Shown in pieces: positions 33,900 through 45,900 of a stretch of DNA of 64,000 nt (position 1 is the stretch's first letter; every line of letters starts with the position of its first letter). Under the pieces are notes generated by a model. The model was given only the letters and a program-made list of their open reading frames with translations, had not been told where the DNA came from and did not search any database. The translations under genes were made by a program, and so were the position numbers. The stretch spans positions 434,001 to 498,000 of the forward strand of contig CANTFL010001429.1 of the NCBI GenBank assembly GCA_947650285.1, read 5' to 3'. The stretch comes from Hyaloperonospora brassicae. Lineage: Eukaryota; Oomycota; Peronosporomycetes; Peronosporales; Peronosporaceae.

Positions 33900-34215
33900 G
33901 CAGGTTAAATACGTTGTTCTAAGGTGTTCTTTATGGTTAATTAAAGAAATAAAAATTCAGTTCCCATTTTGATCAACATAAGACACGTGCCTTGCGAGGC
34001 GTCTTGATCGATAGGAGCTAGCATTGCCTGTAAAGGTAGCCACTCTTGAGCACTCTGTGCTGTGATTCTCTGGAATCGTTTGGTCCCCCTGGAACAGGGA
34101 CCGTAAGCTCTCTGAGCTTGTTGACTCTCTAAGTCGAATTCGTAGAACCAAAGTTGCTCGTAAGAGCGTTAAGTCTTCCTCTGACTTAAGGATCTGTGTA
34201 GCTCCACTATAAGTC
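33900..34215 (-). repeat. Dispersed repeat shared with 42460-42790
   Basis: Both segments contain, in order, AGGTGTTCTTTATG, CAGTTCC, AGACACGTG and CTTG, GAGCACTC/GATCACTC, ATCGTTTG, GACCGTAA, CTCTGAGCTTGTTGA, CTCTGACTTAAG. On the minus strand both encode RLRESTSSESLRSLFQ / RLRDSTSSEGLRSLFK. This copy has 100 codons open (34259-33957). The shared protein reading suggests a fragment of an element gene, perhaps a gag, joined to a family-H LTR. Confidence 0.65.
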
Positions 34216-34517
34216 TCTGGTAAAAGTAAATCTGTATTAGTATAATCAAGTCCTATCACTCCTTAAATCTCTGTTGTCCTGACTTAATTATACTAATATA
34301 ACTATATGTATGATGACGTCTACTCATCACTCATTGCGCGCGTCGAGCAGAGATTGGTGGCTTGATATCATCACGATATCAACCAATTAGTAGACCCTTC
34401 GGTCATCTCAACAATATCAATATGTCTTTTGATATTGTTTAAAGAATATTCGACGTAATATTATTTATTGTCAGATTGTTTTAATGACAATCTCATGTAA
34501 CGGGCTACCCCGTTACA
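34216..34517 (-). repeat. Truncated family-H LTR
   Basis: From GGTAAAAGTAAATCTG onward it aligns with the LTR at 62284 (CTCATTGCGCGCG, ATTGGTGG, TTGATATC hairpin, CAATATCAA...TTGATATTG) and ends ...CCCGTTACA at 34517. The outer part is replaced by the repeat at 33900. No polypurine tract follows, so it is a broken or recombined LTR. Hairpins: 34362-34382 (8 bp), terminal 34496-34517 (9 bp arms, 4 nt loop). Confidence 0.7.
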
Positions 34518-37500
34518 GTAGTCTTAGCCTCACCAGAACGCGGCTGAAACTTCATCGTGAAAAAATAGACACTTTGGCCCTGCGTGTGATGGTCAGCGGC
34601 TTTTATACTTAGATGGAGACGGTACGTTCGTTGGGAAATGTAGCCGTTTCCTCCACTCAAAGCTTAGCTGCTCTTCGTCTTTGTGATGGAAGTAGATGCG
34701 GGTTTGTCATTGGTATCCACTTGCTCGACGTTGGACTCCTGTACCTCGACAGCGCCCTCCAATGTAGCGCCAACGTTCGTCTTCTCCTTCTCTACAACTG
34801 TCATGGACTCGGCAACGGCTTCCGTTTGCGCGGTAAGCGTCACAGCTTCAGCCTCTCTAGCAACGTCAGACGCATCAGCAAAGACATCCGTCTCGCCAAT
34901 TGCAGCGGCTTCGGCAATCTCAATTGAGTCAGTACCCGTCTCGGTCTCGACCTTGTATATATAATATTTTGAAAGAGGGGTGTGAATCTAAGGAAAAGAA
35001 GTGTGAATTTAGCAATTCCCTATATAATTCACAATTTTGATATTTCGAATCAACATTATTAGGAAGTTCCCGTTAGAACTGTCTAAGGCTCTTCTTTACA
35101 ACTGGATACATTTTGGAATACTTTTATTAATCGATGAAAGCACCCATCGCGTTTGGACTCGCGCAATCTAAACCAAGCAATATTCTGCATTTCATATCGC
35201 CATGTTACCATGTAAAAATTAAGTAAACTTGTTCTACTATAGAAGTATGATATTATGATTAATACAACATCTGATATTCTGAGCACGTGTTGCTCATAAA
35301 AAATACTTCCTCCGCTCGTGCGGTATACGTTTATTCTATAAGAGCACGAATCCTTGTACTGTATAGTTTAAGGGTTTACCGGGTTTTGGGTAAGAATTGT
35401 GCCTTATTTCACCTCATAGAACTTCTTGCTCCGATCAACGACCACGACCGTTGAAACCAACATGAACATATTGGATAAGGCGTAAGTCTTTTTATACACG
35501 GTCGTAAGCTACACAGATTTGAGTTATCTAGAATTTACTGCGATCGAACGTATGCGACCTCTTCTTTGTGAGCTCGAAAAAGTGACATGTTAAATTCGAT
35601 TTGGACAGCGACCAACAACATGCTATTATCAATGACTTTATTCAGAATAAAGTTGTTGACGAGCGCAAAAGTAGCAGTGCTTCACGAGCAAGTATTTAAA
35701 AAATCAAAAAGCGTAGAAATTGGGTCTTTTTCTGAAAGAGCTGGTAAAAAAACATCAATAACGTGTAGCTATAGGTTGTCCGACACGTGTAAATCGACCC
35801 GTGAGACTAAACAATGACATCTCCAAGTACAAGAGAGTAGGGGAAATTTATCAAAAAGTTCGCCGAGTTAAAGAATGATATGAAGGATCGTCGCATCTTC
35901 TATAATGGGATGCGAGTCTGTCTCGCCTGCTCCAATTCAGCAGACAATTTCAATGCTTTGGCTCAAAGAATTCGCTTCACATCCTATATTTAGTTGTTTT
36001 AAACAAAGTAATCGGTCTCGACTCAGACAGAGGTTCAAGCGGCCACGAGCCGAAGCATCAGAGCTCGTGCTGATATTTTAGAACCCTATAAGGTTAGATT
36101 CAATGTGCACGCCCCCGCGAAGCACAATTTAATTCTTCGTGTCGAATTTTGCTGACTCGACTGGTTGACAAAAACTCACTTTATTAACTCAGAGTCATAA
36201 AGATGGTCCTTGCTAGACCAGCCTAAAATGTCACCAACTATATTCGCTAAAAACAAGCTATTGCATTTGGAAAACAGTACAACTTTGATTTTAAGGTCTT
36301 GAACCTGTTTGTCTTCCTAACTTCCATCAAGACGAAAAAGAAACAGTACTGCAACCGGTAGGCCTCTGTTACCTAAAGCGCAAGCGTAACCCCTCTTCAA
36401 TGTACAAAATATTGCAGAAAAGCAATTTATAACGACAGGTTAGTAAGCGCACAACTATAGTGCATCGAAACGTCGCTTTCACGCACGAACATTTAAAACG
36501 AACATCTGGCGGCTAATAAAGTACCAAGAGGTTACACCTGCATTATTGCGAGACCGGAACAACAAAGAAAACCGTCAAAAATGATCGGAACTAGAAGGGG
36601 CTTCACTTCCGGATTTCTAGCAAAATGAATAGGATTTGCAGTCAGCTTCACGAAGATTTTCCTAACGCTTATTCTATGTTTTGTAATTTCAATGTCGCTA
36701 ATGTATCCCTCACCACCTTGGAAATTGTTTGGTATGGTATAGAAACGTGACTGCAAGAAAATATAGATTGAGGTGCCAAATAATTCTAATTTGCGACGTC
36801 AGCGGTTAAATTATAGAAGGCTTGATTTTTTTGAAAGCGAGATTTTCTTACGGAGATAAAGTAGCGCCTTGCAATAGGCAAACACGTATGAATGAAGAAA
36901 CGTGTACTACACGCTAAAAACAACGTTATCATACATTGTCATCGTACTGAATTAAGGTGAAAATTTCGATGTCATCATTAATCTCTTATGAATGAGAAGG
37001 TAAGATCCGTTGATGATCTGGCACTATCGATTTATGAAAATGCCTGCCGTATGATTATCCGATGTCATACTCGATCATGTCTTGAAGCATTCATGATAAC
37101 GTGAATGTAATACAAGTAAGGGCGATTGCCCGATTCGTCGTTCAGTCGTTTGCAGAAATTCTCAGTCCTTAGTGTAAATGAAACTTGAAGTGTAAAAGAT
37201 GGCCACCGGCTATTGCTGTCCATAAAGACAAGCATTTTCGAAGGTCACCACATGAGTGAGTCGAGTCGACCAATACAAAATTAACAGAATAGAGATCAAT
37301 GTGCAAGAAATTCAAACTGGACTATCTATATAGAAAATTGAATATAGTACCTATCAGTTCACCGTAAACATCTGAATGGTAAGATCTACCTGAGAGATTA
37401 AGTTCCAAAGAACCTTAGTAAATGAGTTTTTAAAAGAATTACATTTAATGATTCGGTCAGCGCAAGATGACGTGTTAGGAATTATATAAGCTCCATCTGA

Positions 37501-38662
37501 TAGCGCTTGCGAGCTAAAGTTTGGCGATACTTTAAGCGCCGAAACTCTAAAAAATAAGTTTTTTTGCAAGAACAGCATAATTACAATATAAAACGACATA
37601 CGTAATCTTCGCAGCAAGCAGCACCTTACCAATAAAAAATCGTAGGAATTCTCATAACAACACAGTTGGATTTGTCATCTTATGGATAGCCGAATATATC
37701 TTTACGCGTCTTCATATAGGAGGTCACGTAAAGCAAATAAATTTTTAAAAGGTTTGAAGAACTTAAAAGATAAGTTAATGAATTAGTATCGTCTGAGGTG
37801 CCAAAAAAGGTACTTGACACGAAGTAAAACTTAAACTTGGTCACGGTACTATATTGAAAAGAAGTGGCCACTGCTACACAAACAAGTTTAGTGAGCGACA
37901 AGTTCTTTGCCGATCGTGCTGAAGTACTTCATGTGAGAAAAAATAAATTTCCCACATAGCTCTCCAACCTTATGGGTGCGTAAATCCACAGGTGGATGGA
38001 CAATGTCGTGCGCATATAAATATTGAATGCTTATACAGTACCTGATCAAAAGTCGATACGAGCGAAGACTTCATCATAAACATTATTTTAAAAAGTACCA
38101 TGTTGTTGTACAAAACTACAAAAATTGCCCTTATCACACCATTTATCGTTGAGGGAAAATCCAATTTACAACGATAAGCATGCAAGCTCCTAATTAGATC
38201 TGGGAGTAGTTTTAAAAAAAAGGGGTCAGTTGTTCATTTCTATCTTCTACAGCTATAATTAATCTACAGCACAGGGTGCAAAATTTTGCACCTAATAACT
38301 TAACAATATGTGTCGATTGACTGACGCAATAAAGATAAAAAGATAGATATAATATTTTCCGACCCCACCTTCTGAACCGCCTCACACTAATGCCTAAGCA
38401 ATATGTAAGCGGTAATTTGAAATGGATTACAGTCGAAGCTAGAGAGCTAATAAAGTGTTGATTGTATCGTCGATAAAATGGCAAACCTAGACTGGAAAAA
38501 AATCAAGGCGATCACCAAATAATCTGTAACGGTCGATTTTATAAAACTAAGTCCCTTTTTAAGGTGTTCCTGCCCAAGTACACGCGAACCTATGCAAGGA
38601 TGACCGTACTTATCTTTCATTTATTAAATTATACCCAGAAGTGCTTCTGAAGTGCTCGGATC
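34518..38662. other. AT-rich sequence, no recognised gene
   Basis: A minus frame around 34970-34690 is Ala/Glu-rich (AEAAAIGETDVFADASDVAR, TAQTEAVAES) and could be a coiled-coil remnant. Otherwise only short frames. The pol of the next element should lie at the right edge but is missing before 38663. Confidence 0.4.
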
Positions 38663-39076
38663 GTGCATCCGCTTAGCTTCGTTCTCAAGCTGAGTGAACG
38701 CGAACTCCGATCTGTATTTCTTCCGATCGATACGGAGATTTCGCACGGTAATCAGCAAGTCGTGCCGACGATTGTACTAGTGCTCCACTTCTTCCCTCAC
38801 TTGGTCAAGAATTGCTCGTGGCGAACGAAGATCTCGTCTTGGCCCGGGGATGAGGTGGACCTGGTCATTCTACCCCCACCGGAGCTTCTGGTGGGGTCGC
38901 ACAGTGGTCGACGCTTTCATGTGGGGCGTATCTTGAGCCACCGCGTGAAAAACGGGGAGCGGACAAATTACCTTGTCCGCAGGCGACAGTATCATCCATC
39001 GTATGACTGCTGAAAGCCACCATACTAGCTGATGGCTGATGTTGAGGGTCTCGTCCGCAAGTACGACGTGACTCAT
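38663..39076 (+). pseudogene. Integrase C-terminal chromodomain, family-H copy 2
   Basis: 116-codon frame ending RRFHVGRILSHRVKNGERTN, YLVRRRQYHPSYDC, stop. The next codons continue the domain (KPPY, LMADVEGLVRKYDVTH). The aromatic/Trp positions of a chromodomain are partly kept; the Trp of the usual (S/C)WEP is a TGA here. In chromodomain-bearing Ty3/Gypsy elements this module guides integration to particular chromatin. The upstream part of pol is missing. Confidence 0.75.
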
Positions 39077-39157
39077 ACGATTATTCTTCGATTACATCAG
39101 TAAATACGAGCTTTTCGAGATTGTAGACGAATGGCAAATTTTCAATTTCGTCCCGCA

Positions 39158-40072
39158 TCACAGCTGAGATGTGTGCCCTTCCCTAGGGCAAACTAAGGGA
39201 ATACAATTCCCTTGGTGCACGTCGCGAGTTGTCAACAAAACTCGCACAAGGGTCACCCCATGTGAGGCAAATAATACCTGCTTCACGCGACAAACGATGC
39301 ATCCAGTACCTTTCATTGGCTGACGTTCGCTTTTCAAACTTAACGCGTACTGCTTTAAGGTTTTGGAGCCATCCATCTCGTTTAAAATCCTTGACGGTTT
39401 GGACGAATACGTTCCACGTCGCCAAAAGCGAGGCTGTATCATGCTTATGTTCACCGTTGTACCATCGATGTTGAAGGAAAGCATTCAGATAAAGGTCTTC
39501 TTTAGCGCGAAAGCTGTTTGAAGTGAACTAAAACTACAAAGGTCATTCGCATCGAGTAATGGAATTTTATGGTGCTGGCTTGCCTCGTGGGACAAGCTAT
39601 TAATGAGCTGGTCGTGTAAAAGCCACGTCTTCAGATCATCACGCTTCAAATTGGTACCTTCGTCGATACAAAGGCCTTCAGTATGACGACTGCCCGCGCC
39701 ATCGTCAACGCGCTCGTGCGAACGAGCACGACTTAACCGTGGTGATGAGTAATTGTACCCATCACCATATTCAGTATTGCCGAACAGTATGTGACGATTG
39801 TCGCGAGTCCGTTCGTCCGGCAAATATTTGAATGGACGAGGCATTGCAGGTGATCGCGATGCCTCGAAAGCCTTTTTCGAGTCAGAAATATCTGCCTCGC
39901 CAGATTAGCTGATTCCTAACTCGGATTTACCGTGTGCATGAGGCGTGATACCACATGCTCCTGCAGATATGTCTGCTGCAGGCAACGAACGAGTAGCAGA
40001 CGATGACTCATCTGCCGCAGAGACTGATACATCCTAGTGCTGCGCGGTCTCTGATTTAACTCGCATAGACAT
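39158..40072 (-). pseudogene. Family-H antisense ORF, copy 2
   Basis: Starts MSMRVKSETAQH at 40072, exactly like copy 4 (MSMRGDSRHT). It continues SAADESSSATRSLPAAD, ELGIS-stop-SGEADISDS, EASRSPAMPRP, LPDERTRDNRHILFGN, RARSHERVDDGA, GTNLKRDDLKTWLLHDQLIN and SLSHEASQHHKIPLLDA. After a frame change: KEDLYLNAFLQHRWYNGEHK, LLATWNVFVQTVKDFKRDGW, KFEKRTSANERYWMHRLSRE and CLTWGDPCASFVDNSRR. Block-by-block agreement with copy 4, including the invariant CLTWGDPCAS.VDNS..A, shows selection on the protein. Two stops and one shift here. It has no domain I can name. Confidence 0.7.
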
Positions 40073-40165
40073 GTTAACTATGCGGGGCAAAGTAACAGTA
40101 TATATGGAAATGAACAATTAAGTGCCTTCTGTCCCAATGGTGTCTAACAAGTGGTCACCAAGATT

Positions 40166-40188
40166 TGATAGTCCCACGTTGACTATCA
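40166..40188. repeat. Hairpin next to the polypurine tract, copy 2
   Basis: TGATAGTC, 7 nt loop, GACTATCA, directly before the polypurine tract. The corresponding place in copy 4 (62689-62709) has GATAGTCAC, 3 nt loop, GTGACTATC. The stem core is kept while loop length and closing pairs differ. Confidence 0.8.
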
Positions 40189-40202
40189 GTTGAGTGGAAG
40201 GA
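40189..40202 (+). other. Polypurine tract, family-H copy 2
   Basis: GTTGAGTGGAAGGA immediately before the LTR. Confidence 0.6.
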
Positions 40203-40639
40203 TGGTAGCCCGTTACATGACATTTCCATAACGAATAAAATGACAATAAAGAACATCACGTAGATTATTCTTTTTAAATATATCACTAAGCGTAGTGATG
40301 TTGTTAGGATGACCGAAGGGTCTACTCATTGGTTGATATTATGGTGACATCAACCCACCAATCCCTGCTAGACGCGCGCAATATGTGGTGAGTAGATGTT
40401 AGCATTCGTTTAGTAAGACTAGTATAATTGAGTTAGGACGAACCCGAGATACATGAGTTATCGGACTTAGTTATACTCAACAACGGTTTTCTTTTTACCA
40501 CGACTTAAGTCTTCACCTTAGTCGTAACCTTTCTCTGTGTAAACGTTTACACTTAGCGGGGCACTGACGCTCACTGCTGTCAGTGAAAGCTAACTTTCGT
40601 ACTGGTAGTCAAGTAGTTAATCGTCGGTGCCCCGTTAAA
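40203..40639 (+). repeat. 3' LTR of family-H copy 2 (437 bp)
   Basis: Starts TGGTAGCCCGTTACATGA, which lacks most of the left arm of the terminal hairpin, and ends GGTGCCCCGTTAAA. Contains GACGCGCGCAAT and the GGTTGAT/ATCAACC hairpin (40331-40355) in the same order, reversed, as the minus-strand LTRs. Confidence 0.75.
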
Positions 40640-42358
40640 GAGGTAGCTGTGGCGCCGATCGATATTATTCTACTTTTTTGCCGAGCATTTAGGTGGCCTT
40701 TGCTTTCGATTCCGTGCACTCGTACTTAATATGTGCCCATAATGTTTGCGCTCGCCAATTTCCAGAGGATGTGCATGAGTCCTTCGTTGCGACCCGATGC
40801 ACACTATATGTTTTTATCTCGTGGGACGTATTTCTCTTTCCAGATATCGTGCTTTCCGACTGATAGGTTGTCACTATGTTGCATGCTTAATCTGGTAGAC
40901 CGTGAGAGCATGCTGGTGACGTAGAGCAACGCTGATGCCGAAATTTATAAAGGGGGATCCTTCCTGGGCGTCAACTGATCAGTGAGAACTTGTGAGCACT
41001 GCCATCATGCTGAGTTTATATGTGGGATTGCTCAATGGAATAGGATGGGTTGTAATAAAACGAATGCGTAAGTGTTGTTTATATATATAAATTCACTTTG
41101 GAAAGGCAAGTAGCCTCTGATGCATCATAAAAAAGCGCCGCATTGCGTATATGTTGTCGTGTTTGTACATAGTTCCTTTGGTCCATCTTCAGGCTCATTA
41201 ACCATGTGATCGATCTTCCATGGAACGCTGTAGATTTTTTGTTGTATCTTTGTGCGGGCTGAGCCGCCTTCAGAGTGTGTCGTATGGTGCTAACATACAA
41301 CACCATCAATAAGATATCTATATGTAAATGCTTGCCGTGTACATATCCAAAAAATTAGCCAGTGATTCCGTGTGCTACATACTGTAAGCTGCTCCAGTTC
41401 TCAAGTACCATTCGCAACACGCAGATGTGGACTTGTCATGAGTATCTAATTGTGCTTCGTATCCATGTCGAGGTTTGTGTAGAAAGTGTCATGTCCCTCT
41501 TATATCATACAGTCTATCGATGAACCTCAATGAAGGTGTAACAGCTATAAAAGAGGCCTAAAGTAGTACATTAATCTACTCAACGACGATGTTATGTATA
41601 GAGCTGGTATCTAGATATTACAACATCGAGTCTGAAGTAGTGCAAAATTAGTCTGCAGATGAGGAACGTTATAAGATGTTTGTGCGCAGATAAATGCCAG
41701 CTACCGAAAAACCACTCAGCACTCAGAATGCTTACTTTGCGGTCGGTAAGCAAATTAGGAGAACTACAGCGTCTAAACATAATACATTAAGATAAAAGAG
41801 TACATATATAATTCGGCCTTCCTTTATGTAAAATTGATGTTTATTGAATCCCAGCCGTGTCATCCACGATCTAAGACACCATTCTTCCAATTTATTGGCC
41901 AATACTTTCCATGTACATCGATATGTATGAATGTGTGAGTCGAAACAGCCTTACATGTACAAGTAGAAATGTGTGATTTCTCGTGATGCGAGATTGTATC
42001 CAGACCTCTGCAAACATTCAATTGTGCCGTTTAACATATTCTTTTTTACCTTCCCTTCATCATATTTTTTTCATTCTTCCTGCTCCAGAGCTTTCGCGCG
42101 ATGTATATTAGCATTACGTACAGTAAGCCGCTCCTCGTGTAGGTGTTTCTGTAGTTTAGGAGTAAATTGCGTCTGTAAGATAACAGCCCAAAGCACAAAC
42201 ATGAAACAACAATGCCGATACAAGTCGGTGATATGGGATGTTACGTCGAGATGAATCGACACTTCTTTGCTGTAACGGGGTTCCATAACATGTGTGATTT
42301 ACACAACAGGTGTAGTTTCTCGTGAACGGAGTCTCAATTAAGATGATATTAACACACC
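40640..42358. other. No recognised gene
   Basis: AT-rich with short frames only. Confidence 0.4.
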
Positions 42359-42406
42359 ATATCAGTCGTTGGGGGCTGCCACACATCAGCCCCCAACGTC
42401 TGATAT
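42359..42406. repeat. Long hairpin, 20-bp arms, 8-nt loop
   Basis: ATATCAGTCGTTGGGGGCTG, loop CCACACAT, then the reverse complement with 19 of 20 pairs. The G5/C5 core makes it very stable. It lies about 60 bp from the dispersed repeat at 42460. Confidence 0.88.
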
Positions 42407-42459
42407 GCTCGTTTAAAGAGGTGTTGATTAAATCATTAGTGTCTAGATTAAATACGTTC

Positions 42460-42921
42460 ATCTGAGGTGTTCTTTATGATAAAAAGAGATAAAGTTCAGT
42501 TCCACTTTCGATTTGCCAAAGACACGTGTCTTGGAATCGTTAAGAGTCTAGCATTCTCCTTGTTAAGGCAGATACTCTTAGATCACTCTCTGCTACAATT
42601 CCTTAAATCGTTTGATACTCTTGAACAGCGACCGTAATCCCTCTGAGCTTGTTGAATCTCTGAGTCGGGTTCTCTAAACAAAAGTTTCTCGTTGCGCGTC
42701 AACACTTACTCTGACTTAAGAAGCCGAGTGGCTTCACTACACTTGCAGTCCGCTCCTGTCAAGTCAGATTCGACTCTCGCCTTGCTGATAAACCGCAACA
42801 GATTCCTCAAAAGGCTGCCTCTTCTTTGCAGGTTTTCCTCTACGCATACCTGCGACCTGACACCAAAATTTTGGACGCCGGCATACCAAGGGGTTATATA
42901 GTCCTGTTGCGTAGAATTCAC
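42460..42921 (-). repeat. Dispersed repeat shared with 33900-34215
   Basis: See 33900. Here the minus strand is open from 42921 to 42706 (71 codons: VRSQVCVEENLQRRGSLLRN, CKCSEATRLLKSE) and then continues with breaks into RTRLRDSTSSEGLRSLFK. No family-H LTR is attached on this side. Confidence 0.6.
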
Positions 42922-45900
42922 CAGCTACGAAGATACGATGAACTCAGCTGAGGCCCAATTAGTCGATACCATAAATAAACCATACGGTCTCATCTATCGG
43001 ATGACCAGCTTTTCACTGAATAAATATGCAACTGCCCCTTCGATTGATTCAATGGTGCGTATTCGATGCGATATAACGGGCCCTTTCGACAAGTCATTGG
43101 CTCGTGCTCGACAGCTACTCTGCAAGTCGCGAATCCCCCATGGAGCAACTTTATCTCGTGAACCTATCTGTCAAAACCCTTGCGATATAACCCATTTAAG
43201 GTTTGACTGCAGGAAAGAATTGGACCTCGTTGCGAGTCCCGAAAATCAAATACAATCCCAAGCCAGAAATGTCTGTACTGTATCAATTTGACATATTGGA
43301 TTCTTCATGTACGCTGCTTTTGCAACTCTCTAATCTTTTCCATTACCTGATTTTTCCCATCAAATTAAATCGACAGCGTATACTCTATCACTTGTCGACT
43401 TTTGCGTTGAAGGCTCTCAACTATCAGGACCTTGCCTTGTCGAGCGTTGAATCATTAGTCTTGCAATCGTACCCTTTATGTCGTCGACGTCGCACTTTAC
43501 TTCATTTGAATTATCGAGTGTTATCTCGTCGAATGTTGACTTGCCTGATATTTCCTTGCTTTTTTTAAGTAGTCGAGGATAACCTTAGCTGATCTCCTCT
43601 TTATATTTAGGCAAAATATAGGCAAAAACTTGTACATAAGTTACGTATACGACAGTGATGTACGAGTCGGACTCGTTTGATTTTCGAAACTGATCCTATA
43701 TAGCAAAGCATATCCAGTAACATCTTAAACTAAATAATGCATGCATAATCTGAACGTCTACGTTGGTTAGGCACAAACCCATTCATAAATTTTCTGTATC
43801 AACTATATCTTTGGTGTAGAATATGGCATCAAGAAAGACGAGATCTATATCACTTGTCACTCGCCCGGAGCACAACATATGTAGCGAACTGCACTTCAAG
43901 AGGAATATTTTGCAACAGCACACTATTTGCGACGCGACCCGATACTAAGAGCAATATTATAATGATCTTTAGCGATGTCAGTCTCTACCACGATTTGCGA
44001 ACATCGCAAAGAAATCAACTGTTGGAATACTCGAGCTCACATAAATCATTGCATAACTATATTGATGTCACGACTGATGATGATGACTATATCAGGAATC
44101 TCCACCTCATCGACAATGGACGTGACAGAGTATTGCCCTAAGAATACCCTGTCCCGACCATGATAAGTAGTCATGACTTCACTCCAAATTTGCGATAATA
44201 TACTTTATCGTGGAAACATATAACAATTGTTGCCGCATTCGATCATTGTATATCGAGTAAGTGATGAGTGATTTATAACGCGAAAATGAAAATAATTGTA
44301 GGATAGAATTCGGTAGGAGTATCCCCTCGATTATTTTGTGTAATTTAATTCGTAATAATTATCAGACAGATCAGACAACCTCGAATATTTCCCTGTAATC
44401 ATAAAAACAACATTTGCTTCGTGTAAACATTACCGCAATATTAATTTAATGACGTATCCACTTATGATAGTTCGCATCCTCTAAACATTCCTTTCGCCGT
44501 TTCTCAACATTTCACGTTGCCGATCAAAGGTGCACATCAAATCTGAGAGTAACAGAGCTTATAATAATTTGTGCCTTTGCTACTACGGAATCGAATCACA
44601 ATTAGCACGAATTTTTTTCAGCCGAGTTACTGTGATATTTCAATCGTCTATATATATACTATACCAACTGTAATTACACCGGCGGATATGCACTACATCT
44701 TTAGCGAGTCACAAATCGGCCAAACAGCGTCAAGATAGCTCTGCTTGTACAATCGTTACACACAAAATTATATCCTGTGCGTCGGATGCAGATCCAAGTC
44801 ACTACATCTCGCCCCAACAGATGAATATCTCAAATTTACGCCGAGCATTCGTAGGATGTAAATTTGATACCCTAAAATGCCATGGTCTGTGTCAAAACAT
44901 CAATTCTGATAACATCAAATTGCTACGTCTGCTAAGATCGTCGATTACCATAATTAAGGGGATGCAACAATTACTAAATTACGGGGGATTATATTAACGT
45001 TGAGAGCTGATACACTCATTAGGTCTTGATAGTTTTATAAAAAAGGATGGTCAAGAATTTCACATATCGCGTATCTTTTTGTAGCCGTTCGGACAATTAA
45101 TATAGCTCATTCATGCGAGCGCCTGTCATATATATTATACCGATTCTACCCCATCTGGTCGTACCCCGCTGAATATATGCTTGGACGAAATCTTTGTTTT
45201 TCCCATATTTTTGTGATGATGCCGGATCTTGATATTATTTGATTCCACATTACTAGGTCAAATCGTGTTTATGTACTTAAGTCACGCGGATGGGCATGCA
45301 TGCAATTCAATACGAGTGATATATTTTAATTTGGACATGATTCAGGTCCTTCGACGCAATCTTGTTTGTAGCAAGCGCCATTCGAGACTCTATAATTTAA
45401 AATTCTCGACAAAAATCTTTTTTCTAGATCTTGAGAGCATGCAATTGCTCCGTTATGGAATTGTCTATATGCTTATGATTATTCCAGAGAAGTGTAGTTC
45501 TTGTGAAATGACATTAAAATAATGTAATTATTATTTAAATAATATTTTGTGAAGGATACGGGTAATATATAGTATAAGCCAATTTTGTGTGCCGATTATG
45601 AACATATTCAGAGCAATGTATTTTGTAGAAGGGACAAATAGCACCGTAATAGCATTACACTCTGACGCTACAAGGAATGTCTTCACTCCTTTAATTACGT
45701 ATTATAATCCACAGTCGTCCTGATTAGTCTAGATGCATGATCATTTAACGGAACATTTTTGGTGTTAAATCCATTGCTTTGAAAGTTAAAGGTGCACTAA
45801 AGTGAATAGGACCAAGATTATAATTATGACTGTACGTATTTTAAGCTCCTAACTGAAAGAAAGATTAGTACATAGAAAATGATATGTAGTATTTCATTTA

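Larger units (their letters stand above)
38663..40639 (+). mobile_element. 3' end of family-H Ty3/Gypsy element, copy 2
   Basis: Same order as copy 1, with the end of pol added: chromodomain on the plus strand (38663-39076), aORF on the minus strand (39158-40072), hairpin, polypurine tract, 3' LTR. This fixes the relation between the aORF and the gag-pol strand: they are opposite. Confidence 0.8.
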
